Below, in pieces: positions 33,390 through 45,856 of a stretch of DNA of 64,000 bases. Under the pieces are notes generated by a model, which saw nothing but the letters and a program-made list of their open reading frames with translations, was not told the DNA's origin and ran no database searches. The DNA comes from Nectonema munidae (taxonomy: Eukaryota > Nematomorpha > Nectonematoida > Nectonematidae). The stretch is taken from contig JAUIRK010001029.1 of the NCBI GenBank assembly GCA_030549495.1, positions 1 through 64,000 on the forward strand, written 5' to 3'. The stretch's first letter is position 1. Each line of letters starts with the position of its first letter. The position numbers and the translations under genes are program-made.

Positions 33390-35400
33390 ATTCTTTGTGC
33401 CGGCCATTACTTTGCCAACCCGACTAGCTAAGGATACACTCATTGATAATTTTTTCTTTAGTAATGATATTGTGTTATACAAAGGCCTTAACTGCATGAC
33501 ACATTTCTCAGAGCACTTGCCTATTTTGCTATCATTCAATTTTTGCGATAAATCTGAAAGAGACTCACCAATGAGCAGTCGATCTGAACACACCTATGAA
33601 AATTTTGATATTAGAATTCGCTTCATTAGCGGCACAAACAAACTGGTATATTCACTCTGACGATTATGGTTTTGATGGCAATTTTTTTTCACACGTTTGA
33701 TTCTCACAGTTACCGATCTTAGGTCAACAACAACACATATCTAGTAGAAATAAATACAAAAACAAGTTTAAGCTTTGGATTACTTCAGAAATATTGGACA
33801 TGATCAAATTAATGAATCGAATGTATATATTTGAAAAATCGTTGCATATCTATCTATCAGAAACAACATTAAATACGAAACTCGATTTCTCAAAGAAAGG
33901 TATTATTCAAACTCCTGGTCCACGATAAACAAGATCTTATATGGTGAAAAAGATAACATGATATGCATTCAACGAGTATCAATATCTACCAATGACAATA
34001 CTATCGCAAATGAATTCAATGATTTTTTTACAACGATAGATCGCAACCCCATATGGAGGAAGTTTCCTATTCTTTCAGTTTTCACAAAAGAATCATTATT
34101 TCATATTATTGAGAAACTGGAAAATAACCCTAACAAAACAAAGATATTTATGCTATTTTAATGAATCATGTAATACTTTTGAATCCGTATATAGCAGAAT
34201 GCTTCTCTCTTGCAATTAATAAATGTCTCGAACAATATCTTTCCAGATATTCCAAAAGTACACAAAGTCATCCCTATATTCAAAAAAAACGATAAGAATA
34301 CAATTGAAAATTATAGACCGATTTCCATTATACCAATCCATACCTAGCCTCATTAGTAAGCTTCAGGAAAAAAATATTCAACCGAAGCATTTCATACATA
34401 CTTGATAAACACATTAGTAAAAGAATATGTTTGGATGTTGTATTTAGAACTATCAAAAGCTTTCGATTGAATTTGTCATCAAGCTCTTATACAAAAAATA
34501 CATAAACAAAACATAGGTATAGATGCTTTACATTTTCTGCTTTCTTATCTTCAAAATAGAATGCAGAAAGTTAAAGTTAACAATACTCAAAAGTTAACAC
34601 TACCTATCATATGAGGAGTTTCGCAAGGCTCCATTCTTGCCCCTATTTTATTCAATTTATATATCAATGAAATTTTCTCGCAATCAAATATTTTCAAATT
34701 TTTACTGTATGCTGACGATATCTGTGCTTACGTATCACTATTTTTTATTAAAACAAAGGCAGTACATATAGGCAGTAGATGAGTACATATAAATTTACTC
34801 ATGTCTGTATTAAACTCCCTATATTTATGGATCAAGGAAAAATTTTTCGATCAATTGGGAAAAATGCAAAGTTTCTGGGAAATCTAACTTGAAATATGTT
34901 TTTTTGAAATCAATGGATAAGGAAGTAATTGAACGATTTAAAATTTTAGGTTTAATTCCCAGTAGTAATTTGAAGTTCAATGAGCCCATGAATCGATAAG
35001 CTTAAATCTGAATAGGATAATTGGGATTTTATATCGTACAAAAAATAATTTCCTACGAATATCAAACTGATGATATAAAAACAGTTCTTTTTATCTTACT
35101 TGAACCATAGTATTGTCCATTGGTAACCTTTTGGAAAAGATAAAATTGAAGTCCTATAGAAATGTTAATTGTTTGAAAAATAGAGAACATACTAATAAAT
35201 TTTTTCTTGGGAATAGTTTACTGAAACTGAAAGATATATTCAACCTCAAAATAGCTGTGTTTACTTTCAAGAATATGAAGGGACAACTCAGGCATCTTTT
35301 CGGAAAATTTATCATTTACAAAGAATCATATCATTATGAAACACGAATTGAATAACATTGATTATTATTGCCTTAAAAGTTGAGATATTTCTATTGTCAA
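33390..35400 (+). pseudogene. Decayed Jockey-like LINE ORF2
   Basis: Plus strand. The endonuclease end LPTRLAKDTLIDNFFFSN and SEHLPILLSF (33397-33540); linker KLWITSEILDMIKLMNRMY (33775-); RT pieces KVIPIFKKND and IENYRPISII (34265-34330), LELSKAFD (34440-), GVSQGSILAPILFNLYINE (34617-), FLLYADDICAYV (34697-); and the tail LKDIFNLKIAVFTFKN (35230-). YADD is intact, but stops and frame changes are frequent. Older than the LINE at 26 kb. Confidence 0.82.
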
Positions 35401-35886
35401 GAAATACAATGTGTTTTACAAAAATAACAAGTCGCTATTTCAAAATATTGACTACTTTTTCTGTGTTTAAAAAATCAGGACAAAATGAAATGGAACCAAA
35501 GAGTAACCTGAAATATTTATAACTGTAAACAACGAACAAAATAAAAGTATACAAAGTGTTTTTTCTTAGCATAGAAATCTAATATACGGCCTTCTTGGCT
35601 TTTGATTTCTATGGCATGTGATATATTTTTTTTCATTTTCAACATAAGAAATTGTTTTTTTGGAACAAAACTTTCTAAATGATATTTTTTAGTGTTTTCT
35701 ATTTGTCTTCAATAAATCTCTCTCCCTCTCTAAATTGATAGAAGAAAAACTCAAAAGAAAGGTTTCTGTATCAGAAGCTCACCCTGGAAAAAATAAAGAT
35801 TCAGTAGTATGATCGAGGATCATAAAACTTACGCCTCTGTTCTTCTCAGTAACACTAAAGTAAGTAAAATTTCATGAAAGATAATT

Positions 35887-36282
35887 TTGTCAAGTTACGT
35901 TTACCAGAATGAAGCCGATAAGCGTATAAATTGCGACTCAAAAATTTCAACGGAATATGTAATCATTGAGCGTAATAACAGCATGCTTAAAATTTTTATT
36001 TACCACCTACCCATTGATTTTGGTAATCAGAAAGTTCTCAATTTCGTTAAGGCGAAGAATCATAATGTATCAAAATATATTTCTCAAGATGCTACTTCTT
36101 TCAAACTGATCCATTCAAAACAAAATCCCAAAAGAAAAGTAATCAGCATTCTAGAGTTTCTCCACTTAAAGATTTACAATGTTTTAGAATTTAGTTTTAT
36201 TTCACATCGTGTACCGTATGTTGTGGTTTCAAACACACTTCTGGTGTTTGCAAGCAGTCCAAATCTATGTTATTATTGTTAA
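35887..36282 (+). CDS. Hypothetical ORF, possibly a LINE ORF1 remnant
   Basis: 131 residues with mixed composition. The ending PNLCYYC and the order of charged and aromatic residues faintly resemble the region before the zinc knuckles in LINE ORF1 proteins. No domain recognised, no neighbour that helps. It may be chance. Confidence 0.25.
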   Translation: MSSYVYQNEADKRINCDSKISTEYVIIERNNSMLKIFIYHLPIDFGNQKVLNFVKAKNHNVSKYISQDATSFKLIHSKQNPKRKVISILEFLHLKIYNVLEFSFISHRVPYVVVSNTLLVFASSPNLCYYC

Positions 36283-36399
36283 CTCTTCTAGTGCTGGGCT
36301 AAATTTGCCCGCTCAAGTGCTGAGGGCGTAAAGTGCCCAACCTATTTTTCTCAGATATTAATAAGTTTTTATAAATATTTTTAAGGAACTTTTTATTTA

Positions 36400-36810
36400 A
36401 ATAATTATATAAAGTTTTTTACACATATATACCCATTTTTAAGTATGCTGAATTCAGTGGTGATATTCATTTTTTTATGAAAATCAATCAAAACTCAAAA
36501 AATTGATTTATATCAAAAAGAATTATTTTATCAGAATAATTATATAAAGTTTTTACACACATATGCTCATTTTCAAGTACGCTGAGTTTACTGGTGATAT
36601 TCCTTTTTATTTTAAATCAGTTAAACCTGACAAAAAATAATTTAAATATGACAGCCCATGTCAAAATTAAAATTTTTATTCTTATAAAATGTTTTTAATT
36701 TCAAGTATATGTAGAATTTAATGGTGATGTTCATTTTTTATGAAATAAATAAAACCGGTCAAAAAAATTGATAAATCAATGTCAAATATATAAACTTCAA
36801 AAAAATTATT
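36400..36810. repeat. Tandem repeat, about 135-145 bp unit, three copies
   Basis: The units share ATTATATAAAGTTTTT, CAAGTAYGCTGA and TGGTGATATTC at 36400, 36535 and about 36680. The third is the most diverged. Confidence 0.65.
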
Positions 36811-37839
36811 TTATTCTATTAAGTGTTTATTTTATTAATTTATTTAATAAACCAAAGTTAGGTGTTTAATTCACTCAAAATATTTCATTTGTCAGTAAAT
36901 TATGTATCTCGATACGACCTCTATCTTTTTGGCTACAAATTCGTTATCGGCTCCTAGTTTCTATGTCATATCTTCTAAACTTTACAGTATGTAATTTTGC
37001 TATTCATTCTATGAGGATACTTTATAGGCGGCTTTTTTATTAGAAATTTATTTTCTTCAATGTGTGTTTGAAAAACATTTTTAAAGATTTATTTTGAACA
37101 GATTTTTCCCTCTCTCAAAGCATTCTGGTTAAAGAATCTTCTTGATGATCTTAGACTTTTTTTTATCAGTATCGTGTATTTTATTATCAGGCCTGAATAT
37201 TTGTCAACCAATCTCAGTTCAAATGTTTTCTTCTGATGAATCATTCTTGATGTTCATTATTCAATTACAAAAAGTTGTTCACCTTCATTTAAAAGATTCT
37301 CTCTTTCACGCAAAAGGAAAAAGATGGACAAATTCAATTTAAATTAAAAAATATCTTGATAGTGACTAAATTCTCACATATTGGCATCTGTGCCATTATT
37401 GATAAATCTGACCTATTCTAAATTTTCAGATTTCCTACCCATCTTTGTTAAATGATTATTGTAATCCTAGATGATAAGCTATCGATTTAAATATTTTCTA
37501 TTTCCAAAAAAGGAACTCCTTTTTCACGGTCAAAATATTTTTTCAAGCATTTAATATTAGATCATTCCACCACTTCCTAGTTCATTAGAACACGATAGAT
37601 CTTTCATTTAGTCAAGATACATATTTTTTTTAATTATTTCTTTAGATCACACGTTCTCTTTAAATTAGTTTTTAAGTTGCTTCCTTCCCCCATACTAATC
37701 TTCAAAAGATTTTATAATACGTTTTGTTTTTTTTAAATAAATATTTCATACTCAAGATGATTGAAGAAAGTATTATAAACCAAAATATACAAAATAAAAG
37801 TATATTTTTACTATATAACAAATATACAACGATTTTTTG
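36811..37839. other. Intergenic, nothing recognised
   Basis: AT-rich sequence between two tandem-repeat blocks; no coding signal. Confidence 0.4.
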
Positions 37840-38900
37840 AAAAAATTTTACAGAACTGATTTTCAGGCGTACATTACTAATTCAATAGCCACTTCCAAAT
37901 ATTTTTTAACGGTATTAGCCAAAATAGAGTACAGAAATAAACTAAGCAAAGTCTATTGGTATAAAAACAGATATTTTATTTTTTTGAAAATATTTTTGAA
38001 GACAGTATCTAGACTAGAAGTAACCCGAAAATCTGATTGAAGCTTTCAGATATTTTAAAACCATAAATGCCAAACCTAAGTCCAAAAATGAAACTGGCAT
38101 CGTCTATTTGGCATAAAAACATATATTTTATTTCTCTAGACATTGGACGTAAATCGAACATTTGATTGACACTTTCAGACATTTTAAAACCTCTAAATGC
38201 AAAACTGATTTCAGAAATAAAACTATCATGGTTGATTTGGTATAAAAACATATATTTCATGTAAAATTAGAGAGAATATATTTGGATATAGTTTTTAGAA
38301 GTTAACCGCAAATTTGATTGACATTTTCAGATATTTTAAGACCTCTAAATGTGAAAAAATGAGTTCAGAAATGAAAACAGCATGATCGATTTGGTATAAA
38401 AACATATATTTCATTATAAAATTTGAATGAAAGTTTTTGGAGACAATTTTTAGAAGTAAACCGCATATTTGATTAACACTTATAGGTATTTTTACATCCT
38501 AAATGTAAAAAATGAATCCCGAAATTAAACTAGCATGGCCGATTTAGTATAAAACATATATTTTATGTAAAATTTGAAGGAATGATTTTGGAGATAATTT
38601 TTAGAGGTAAACCGCAAATTTGATTTACACTTATAGATACTTTCAAATCCTAAATGTAAAAAATGAGCCCAGAAATGAAACTAGTATGGCCGATTTAGTA
38701 TAACTCATATTTTATGTAAAATTTGAAGGAATGTTTTTGGAGACAATTTATAGAAGTAAACCGCAAATTTGATTAACACTTTTAGGTATTTTCAAATCCT
38801 AAATGTAAAAAAAGAATCCACAATGGCGGATTTAGTATAAAACATATTTTATGTAAAATTTGAGGGAATATTTTATTAGATATATTTCTGATCAATCAAA
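37840..38900. repeat. Satellite array, about 150-bp unit, seven copies
   Basis: The phrase GATTTGGTATAAAAACATAT recurs near 37960, 38100, 38233, 38385, 38537, 38690 and 38826, with linked phrases AGAAGTAAACCGCAAATTTG and CCTAAATGTAAAAAATGA. Unit length 126-153 bp. The middle units are most alike. The minus-strand frame 38009-38260 is the satellite, not a gene. Confidence 0.85.
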
Positions 38901-39202
38901 ATTTTGATTGACATTTTCTAAAAAGTAGAGTAATATAGACCTTAAGTTATAAGATTATGCAGATAATGTCAAAATTTTGCTGATAAAATTTAATTTTCGA
39001 TTTTGATTGACAGTTTTGGACATGAAAGGGTCATTCAACTACCATGAAAATGGCATCAAAAGATGCAGCTAGCGATTTTAGGAAAAGTCGCGAAATTTGA
39101 AGGGATATGATTCATTCAATTTTGTACAATTAATTTTTTAGTGATACTCAAGTTGATACTTTTAGTATTCAAGTTTTACGCCCCCCCTCGCACCTAAATT
39201 TT

Positions 39203-39385
39203 TAAGCTTCTTTAATTAGATCACCGGAAGATCTTCTATTTACATGCCCAAACCACCTTAACCTTTGTATTTCTAATACTTTATTTATTTCATTTACTTG
39301 ACATAAACTTCTTATCTTTTCATTACTTATTTCATCTTTTATATTAAATTTGCACATGATTCTTAATATCCTCTTCTCTGTGTAA
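39203..39385 (-). pseudogene. LINE C-terminal fragment (RLRWFGHV type)
   Basis: One open minus-strand frame gives KRILRIMCKFNIKDEISNEK, then LEIQRLRWFGHVNRRS. The RLRWFGHV motif is typical of the C-terminus of some LINE reverse transcriptases. A different family from the LINE at 26 kb. Confidence 0.75.
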
Positions 39386-39394
39386 GAGTTTCAT

Positions 39395-39490
39395 TCTATT
39401 GATACCTATTTTGGAAATCATTGTACTAAGCAATTCATAAAAGGCAAATAAACCATTTAGATTTGGTTACGAGCAGTGATCGCAACGTGT
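39395..39490 (+). pseudogene. Small piggyBac transposase fragment
   Basis: YFGNHCTKQFIKGK followed, after a stop and shift, by FRFGYE, the piggyBac block that in the copy at 3265 reads YYGKHPSKQFMKGK and IRFGYK. Confidence 0.55.
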
Positions 39491-40749
39491 TTCTCCTGGA
39501 TATTGTGTATAGACTTTGAATCAAGGACAACGTTCTGTTAATCTAGAATATGAACTTAGACCCTATAAACTTCTAAATTTGCGCAAAAAAATGTAAGCAA
39601 AATTTTTCCAAATAACTATTTTTCTACTTGTAAAATTTTAAAGACATAAGAATTACAAATTAAAGTTACATCTACTTTAAGATCTAAAAATTTTCAAAAG
39701 TATCACCAAGTGATTTAAAAAAAGAACGTGGTTTTTACAAAATTCGAGAAAGCTATGATAGAATAAATGTGTCAGTGATATGACAATCCTTCAGTAATGG
39801 CCATTAGCAATTCTTTGAACGAGGCGACATTTAAAGTAACCTCAAAATATTCATAAAAAGAGATGGATTTTAAAAAGGTTGACACCAGGAGATAAATTAG
39901 ACCAATTGGCAATTAGACGATATCTTGTTGATTCTATTTTAAAGCAATAGCCTTCAAAAGCAAGTAAGGCTCTTTCAAAGATGAACCCTTCCCTTTGTAA
40001 AGGGTATGTTCGTCTTGGCCACTTTGTTTGTGACATAGGCTCAAATGCAGGATGTACAATAAATTAACTCCAACTATGTGCGTATTGTGTTCATGTAGAG
40101 TAGATTGTTTTATAAAATAGCATCCATATTAAAAATCTTAAAAGTCTTTAATAACAATTGTTTCAATTTAAATACACTTTTTTTCTTTTTACTTACTTTG
40201 CTTTTATTGAAAAAACTAAAAAAATTTCCATCTTTTTTAATAAATATTATTGAATAAATAGCCTAAATCTCAGGGTAAAGTTTCGTAAAAATTCATAAAA
40301 AAAAAGTTTTTGTCATAAGCAGGGCTTCGGAACCAGAGGATTTGTCTACATGGAGCCTGGAAGATTAAAAATATAGCTCCAATGTCTGGCCCCAGGCAAC
40401 TTAAATGCATAGTTGTTTCGGAAGGATATATGAACTATCTCTATTTTTCCTATAATTTATTCAAATTTTCATCTCCTAAGCTGCAAAATGTATTGTAAAA
40501 ATAAAACTTTTACCAGCACAATTCACTATTGTTAAATTAAAAAATCTTAGGTTTTTAATTTTTTTTGAATATTCTATCTTTCAATTTATAATTATAAAAT
40601 ATTTACTGACGAGTGTAAGGGTTAAGTTGGTAGGGTATCATTGGTGGCTTTTCATTGTCGAAGCCCAATACACTCCAATGCCTAGGTATAAACAAACTGC
40701 CATCGACAAAAAATCAAATGAAAGATTTCTAGTTTCTGATCCAACTCTT
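39491..40749. other. Intergenic, mostly unrecognised
   Basis: No supported gene. Short coding-like text near 39880-40040 is not assignable. Confidence 0.4.
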
Positions 40750-41863
40750 TTAACCTTGGCTATACGCACGAATATCACTATAGCACTGTATACGCACATA
40801 TGGCAATTTACTCCATAGGCTTTTTAATTCAAAGAATTACATAGAGTAAAAATCAATACAAAAATCAATGAAGAAAATGTAAATGAGCGATGTGATTTTG
40901 TGTATGCAGAGATTTTACAAACACACTTGAACACAATTGCTTGTGTAGAATCCTTCATATCCACGACATCATACGCTATAAATTCACCTGCACAAGATTA
41001 TACGTACATTCATAAAAGTACATTCCGACCAATTGTATTAGATAAACCATACGTGCATACGCATAAAATTTTGTTATCTTTCCACGTTTGCTTCCTTTTT
41101 TGAGTTTTGAAGTACAACAAAGTTTATCAACTTCATAATGGAATCTGATTCTTCTTCTTCTTCTCTTTCTGAAAGATCTTCTTTTTCAAGCTTTTTTCTG
41201 AAGAAAACTCTCAAAGTTCGGATTTGGAAGAAGACATTGATGACAATTTGATTTGCCCAGATCAGATTGATTACAGTTGGGAGCCGTTTTATGATTCACG
41301 CGGAAGAGTTGGAAGTGAAAATATAAGAAATGTTATAAACTTTCCACCTGGTCCCAAAAACTCTGCTATTATGGAAACTAATATCTTGAAAATTTTCCAT
41401 TTTTTTTTTACCCAAGAATTGATAGAGTATCTTTTCCTCAAAACCAAAAAAAAGATGGATTCTAACTATGCGTAAGTTTTGAAAATATTCCAATATTGCC
41501 TTCTATATTTTTTACTTTTCACGAGATCGGAAATCTTTTTTGGTCTTTTTCTTTTCTAGTAAAAGTAACACAATAGTAATTATTTTTATGACACTAAGTG
41601 AGGTTTCCATCCAAAAATGACTAGCTTTGTAATGTGGTAACTTGAGGTACAAAAGTCAAAATCCACAACTCTTGTTTTTTTCAACTAAATTAATTAAATT
41701 TTTTGTAAATCAATCTTCCAAATAAAGTAATTTAGAATGTTGAAATAACAATAACATTTTTATTTTTCAATCACGGTAGTAACTTCAAAAACCTAAATTA
41801 TTTTATAAAAGTTTAACCTGCCCTCTTTCAGTGAGTGAGCAAATGAAAGTAGTCCGTTAGTAA

Positions 41864-41991
41864 GGTACCAGGTCAAAATTTCCAAAAACCAAAATCTCTT
41901 AAAACAAAATCTTCAAAAACCAAAATCTCCTAAAACAAAATCTTCGAAAACCAAAATCTCCGAAAACCAAAATATCCGAAAACGAAAATGC
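41864..41991. mobile_element. Single arm of a CCAAAATCTC-word foldback element
   Basis: Starts GGTACCAGGTCAAAATTTCC, matching the outer end of the element at 9518-10139 (GGTATCTAGTCAAAATCTC, reverse of its right end), then eight or so CCAAAATCTCCGAAAA words. No inverted partner within the piggyBac intron. Confidence 0.7.
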
Positions 41992-42419
41992 ATGCCTGCA
42001 ATTCGTTGCAAAAATTAAAAAATTACATACACTCCACACATACGTTTTTCATCAGAGATTTTTATTCTAAAGGCCCCGAGGTTTTTTCGGAGTAGATTAA
42101 GATTGGGTTGGTAAAACTGTCTAGTTATCGTAGTATCATAACTATTACAACAATATTTACCCCGTACGGGAACCTTCGATACTATTTCAAGAGGAGTCTA
42201 ATGAGTTTTGTATTTTTATAACGCCATATATAATACTTAAGTTTCTTTGCTTCACCCAGCTTAATTTATATGTTCAGAGAAAAGTTAGATAACGTTTATC
42301 ACTCACCAAAAGGCTAGTGTGGTAAAATGTGCAAGATGAATTTGGACTCAGAATTCTGACGGGTAGGCCCATATCTGGATCCTCGACCGTATAAACGATT
42401 CACAATTCAATTCACAAAT

Positions 42420-42510
42420 AAGCACACGCACACATACATATACCCAAACGATCACACATACATATACCCAAACGATCACACACACACACAAACACAAACA
42501 CATACATGCA
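42420..42510. repeat. CA-rich minisatellite
   Basis: CACATACATATACCCAAACG is tandemly repeated twice and followed by a short (CA)n run. Confidence 0.7.
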
Positions 42511-44236
42511 AAAAGACAGATCAATTTTATCAAGAGCTTTACATAAATTTCAGTCCATTGATTTAGTTTTGTGTAATTTATACTTATAGAAGGTCAAGTA
42601 AATATTTTTTAAATTTTACGTTTAGAACATCAAATCCTAAGCATAGTAATCTTAGACACTATGCAGATAATTTTCAAGTGTTTCACTTAGTTTCCTATTT
42701 GTCTTGCTTGATGTATATAGGTCAATCAATGGATCAGAGAATAAAAATTTCCAACTTGTTCAATGAAGCTTTTGGTGTTCCTTTTTTGAAGGCTGCACTT
42801 GGTAGAAATATGTTTGTTCTGATACACAATTTTTTAACTTTTGATGAAAAAGCTGAAAGAAATCCGAATGATAAAATATCAGCTATAAGAAAGATTCATG
42901 ATCATTTTTATGACACTTTTTCTAACTTTTGGACTCCAAGTAAAGTGGTTACAATAGACGAACAGTTGGTCAGCTTTAGAGGAGGATGCAATATAAAGAT
43001 ATATGATCCTAAAAAGCCCGGTCATTATGGACTTAAATTTTATCATCTAAATGATGCTGAAAGTTTTTATTTTCTCAAACCAGAAATTTACATCTCTGGT
43101 TTACCCAACAGAGAATACTTTTCTTCTAAGAACATCATCAAAAGATTGGTAACAGATGCAAATCTACCTGATGGCTGTGGCCTTTATATTGATCGATTTT
43201 TCACTTCCCATGAAATTGCAGAGTGGGGACTTACAAAAAATATTACCATTTGTGGTACAGTCATGTATTCTCGAAGATTTATCCCACGAATTCTTCAGCC
43301 TTCTTATTTGAAATCTCTTGATCTAAATGAATGTGAATCCCGTATCATTTATTCTCGCCAAGCTTCCCTTTCCGCTTATATTCCTCGCAAGCATGCAAAA
43401 CGCAATTTTAAAGTTGTCTACATTCTTTCATCTCAACACAGAAAAAAGGTCGAGATTTCTTCTGAGTTTGCTAAGCCTGAATCTCTAATAGAATATAACA
43501 AATACAAAGGCGGGGTAGACGTCGCGAATAGAATGGTCAAGCAATACCGAAGCTACAAACCTTGTAGAAGATGGACTCGAGCAGCTTTGCGAATTATCTT
43601 GATATGAGTGTTCTAAATTCTTTCATCATTGCGAAGTTCAATGCGCCTGACAACTACCCATCAATAAAAAGTAGTGGAAGAAAAGTGTTTATAAAGCATT
43701 TGGCTATGCTTTTGAGCGAAGAGTCCATGAAAATCAGGTCGCAAACTCCTCAAATAAATCTAAAGACAAAAAATATTTTAAGCTTCTATGGATTTTACCA
43801 GGTTGACAGCTCAGAATCATCAAGTAGCCGAGGTTTCTGCAATATTTGCAAGCCTAAAAAAGTAGAACAACGCGAAAATGTAAGAAATGCTCTCTGTTTA
43901 TGTGTAAAAATCACACTAAATTAATATGTGAAAACTGTATATAATTTTTTTTTATCTTCCTTGTCAATAAATTTTTTTATATGAAGTTGGAAGGCTATTT
44001 TTTCTTGAAAGTTTTAACGCCATCTAGAAAATTTAAAGTCAAAAAAATGGTTTTTCGAAAATATTCAGAAAAAAAATATTCATATGGTAATTTCAGGTAT
44101 AATCCATGAAAAATCATAAAATTACTTAAATTTACATGGTAGTTAAAAAATTACGATAGTGAGAAAATTTTACGCTATCGAGTTTTTAAATATTGGTGTG
44201 GAGTAAATTGCCATATGTGCGTATAGCGAAGGTTAA

Positions 44237-45806
44237 TCAACTAGTTCTAATCAGTCTACTTATTTATTAAACTTTATTGAAAAAGGAATATATCAAACTT
44301 AATTAGCTTTTATCATAAATTATTATAAATAAAATAAGCACTGATAAAAATAATGAATAAATAAAGTATATAAATGAGTAAAATGAATAATGTATGGTGA
44401 GAGTGGTGACATTTTCTAGTAGAATTCATACAACAGATATAAGAGATTGCTATGGAAAATTTTCAGTGTTGGGAAACTTTCCTAGAACCTATAGTAATTC
44501 TAGTAGTAGTTTCTGCATTGTCTTCTGCATCTGTAATATTTCAGTATAGTTTTCATGTTAGATGAAATGTATGCATATCAATGTTATATAAATACAGCTT
44601 TCACGCCCATTTATGAACAAGTTCTTTTATGAACGTTGTTACGCCTCGTGTAAAATCATAAGCATGTAAAAATATAAGAAAATTAAAGTGCATATAATCT
44701 TCATCAATTGTAAGCATATAATAAAACAATTAAATAGTTATATAATCTAGTTTTCTAGATATTATATACGTAGTATAGCTACAATCATTTTTTTTATATT
44801 AAAGATTAAAAAAGTTGAAGGAACTGGAGTCAGAGCCTCAAAGATCTCTGCTCCGGAACTGGAGACAGACAATTTTTTTCTGACTCCGAAACCGTTGCCA
44901 TAAGGCATACTTTTTGTTATAATTATATTGTCATTAAAACAAATAATAGTAATTTATAGTTTTTGATAAACAAACTCCTGAAGCATTTTTCTGAAAGTAA
45001 GATTTATAGCTTGATTTATTTAGAGAGATTGTATACCAAAAGAAACCCTGGATCCTATTTTTTTCTTGTTCCGAAACAGGTTCTAGTAATTTGATAATGT
45101 ATTTACCAATTTTATAATAGGGTGAATTGGGCATAGATAAAATTAGCCTAAGGGGCAATTCAGACTTGTGCTCTCTTGTTAGTCCATAAAACTCTGAAAT
45201 ATATGTTCTGATATTATAAGTTTATTATTGCGATATGGAATGTTTGTTAAAATTTATTTAAGTTATGGATAAAAAAGATTGACTGTCCATTTGAATGATG
45301 GGAAACAAAAATATGGAATTTGAGATTTTTGGTTGTGGTGGACAAATTTAATCTCCCAGAAGAAATAAAGTGAAAGGAATACAGGGGACTCATTTTTTAC
45401 ATTATAATTTATTTGTCATAAAGTCAAAGCTCTTAAAATGAACATACCTATATTGAATCTATTCATCGGCACGGGTTCAGCATCGTAATTTTATAAAGTA
45501 ATCGGCACCGAGCAAAAAAGTCAGTGATGGAGCCGTTATGATTGCTAATTGTCAAACTTCTTTTTTACTCACACTTTGGCTAACTTGATGCAGACCGTAT
45601 AAATAAGATATAGCTTAGATTAGCAAAACCGAAATTCCCGTACTGCAATTCGCACAGTGAAAGCACATCTATATTCTATGTACATTGTAAATTTTTTAGA
45701 AATAAATTCAAAGTGTCGTATTTAAAAGGAAATTCATTCTACCTCTTGACTATTGGTAGTATATTTTGGCTTCCTCTTGTATGGGAAAAAATCACAGTAC
45801 AAAAAA
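44237..45806. other. Intergenic between piggyBac and the ELYS 3' end
   Basis: AT-rich. A GGAGTCAGAG / GACTCC-rich patch at 44828-44890 might be an old repeat. No gene supported. Confidence 0.4.
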
Positions 45807-45812
45807 TTTATT
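45807..45812 (-). terminator. ELYS polyadenylation signal AATAAA
   Basis: TTTATT on the plus strand, AATAAA on the minus strand, 45 nt after the ELYS stop codon. Supports 45857 as the true end of the coding region. Confidence 0.7.
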
Positions 45813-45856
45813 CAAAAATAAAGATCTTATAAAAAATTATTTGAATTAGTTCCTTG

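Larger units (their letters stand above)
41138..43924 (+). pseudogene. PiggyBac transposase, apparent intron and two frame changes
   Basis: Exon 1 41138-41471: Ser/acidic N-terminus, one frame change at the T run near 41200, then EEDIDDNLICPDQIDYSWEP and FTQELIEYLFLKTKKK. The donor GC|GTAAGT and acceptor TTTAG|AACATC (42626) join in phase. Exon 2: FLKAALGRNMFVLIHNFLTF, FWTPSKVVTIDEQLVSFRGG, KPGHYGLKFY, GLYIDRFFTSHEIAEWG (catalytic Asp region), KYKGGVDVANRMVKQYRSYK. Near 43590 the frame shifts to YLDMSVLNSFIIAKF, the usual next block, and ends after a short Cys-containing tail (GFCNICKPKK). It is not close to the broken copy at 2583. Confidence 0.85.
40754..44232 (+). mobile_element. Complete piggyBac element with TTAA duplications
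   Basis: TTAA at 40750-40753 and 44233-44236. The left end CCTTGGCTATACGCAC pairs with the right end read in reverse, CCTTCGCTATACGCAC; then both have CATATGGCAATTTACTCCA, with about 28 extra bases (a duplicated TATACGCAC) on the left. 3.48 kb. Contains a two-exon transposase on the plus strand with AATAAA at about 43966. The intron has captured one arm of a foldback element. Confidence 0.9.

Noticed and set aside
37142-37342. 66-residue plus-strand frame
   Set aside because: Leu/Ser/Phe-rich, no family features; likely chance in AT-rich DNA.
38009-38260. Minus-strand 83-residue reading frame
   Set aside because: Translation of the satellite; the protein repeats itself with the unit.
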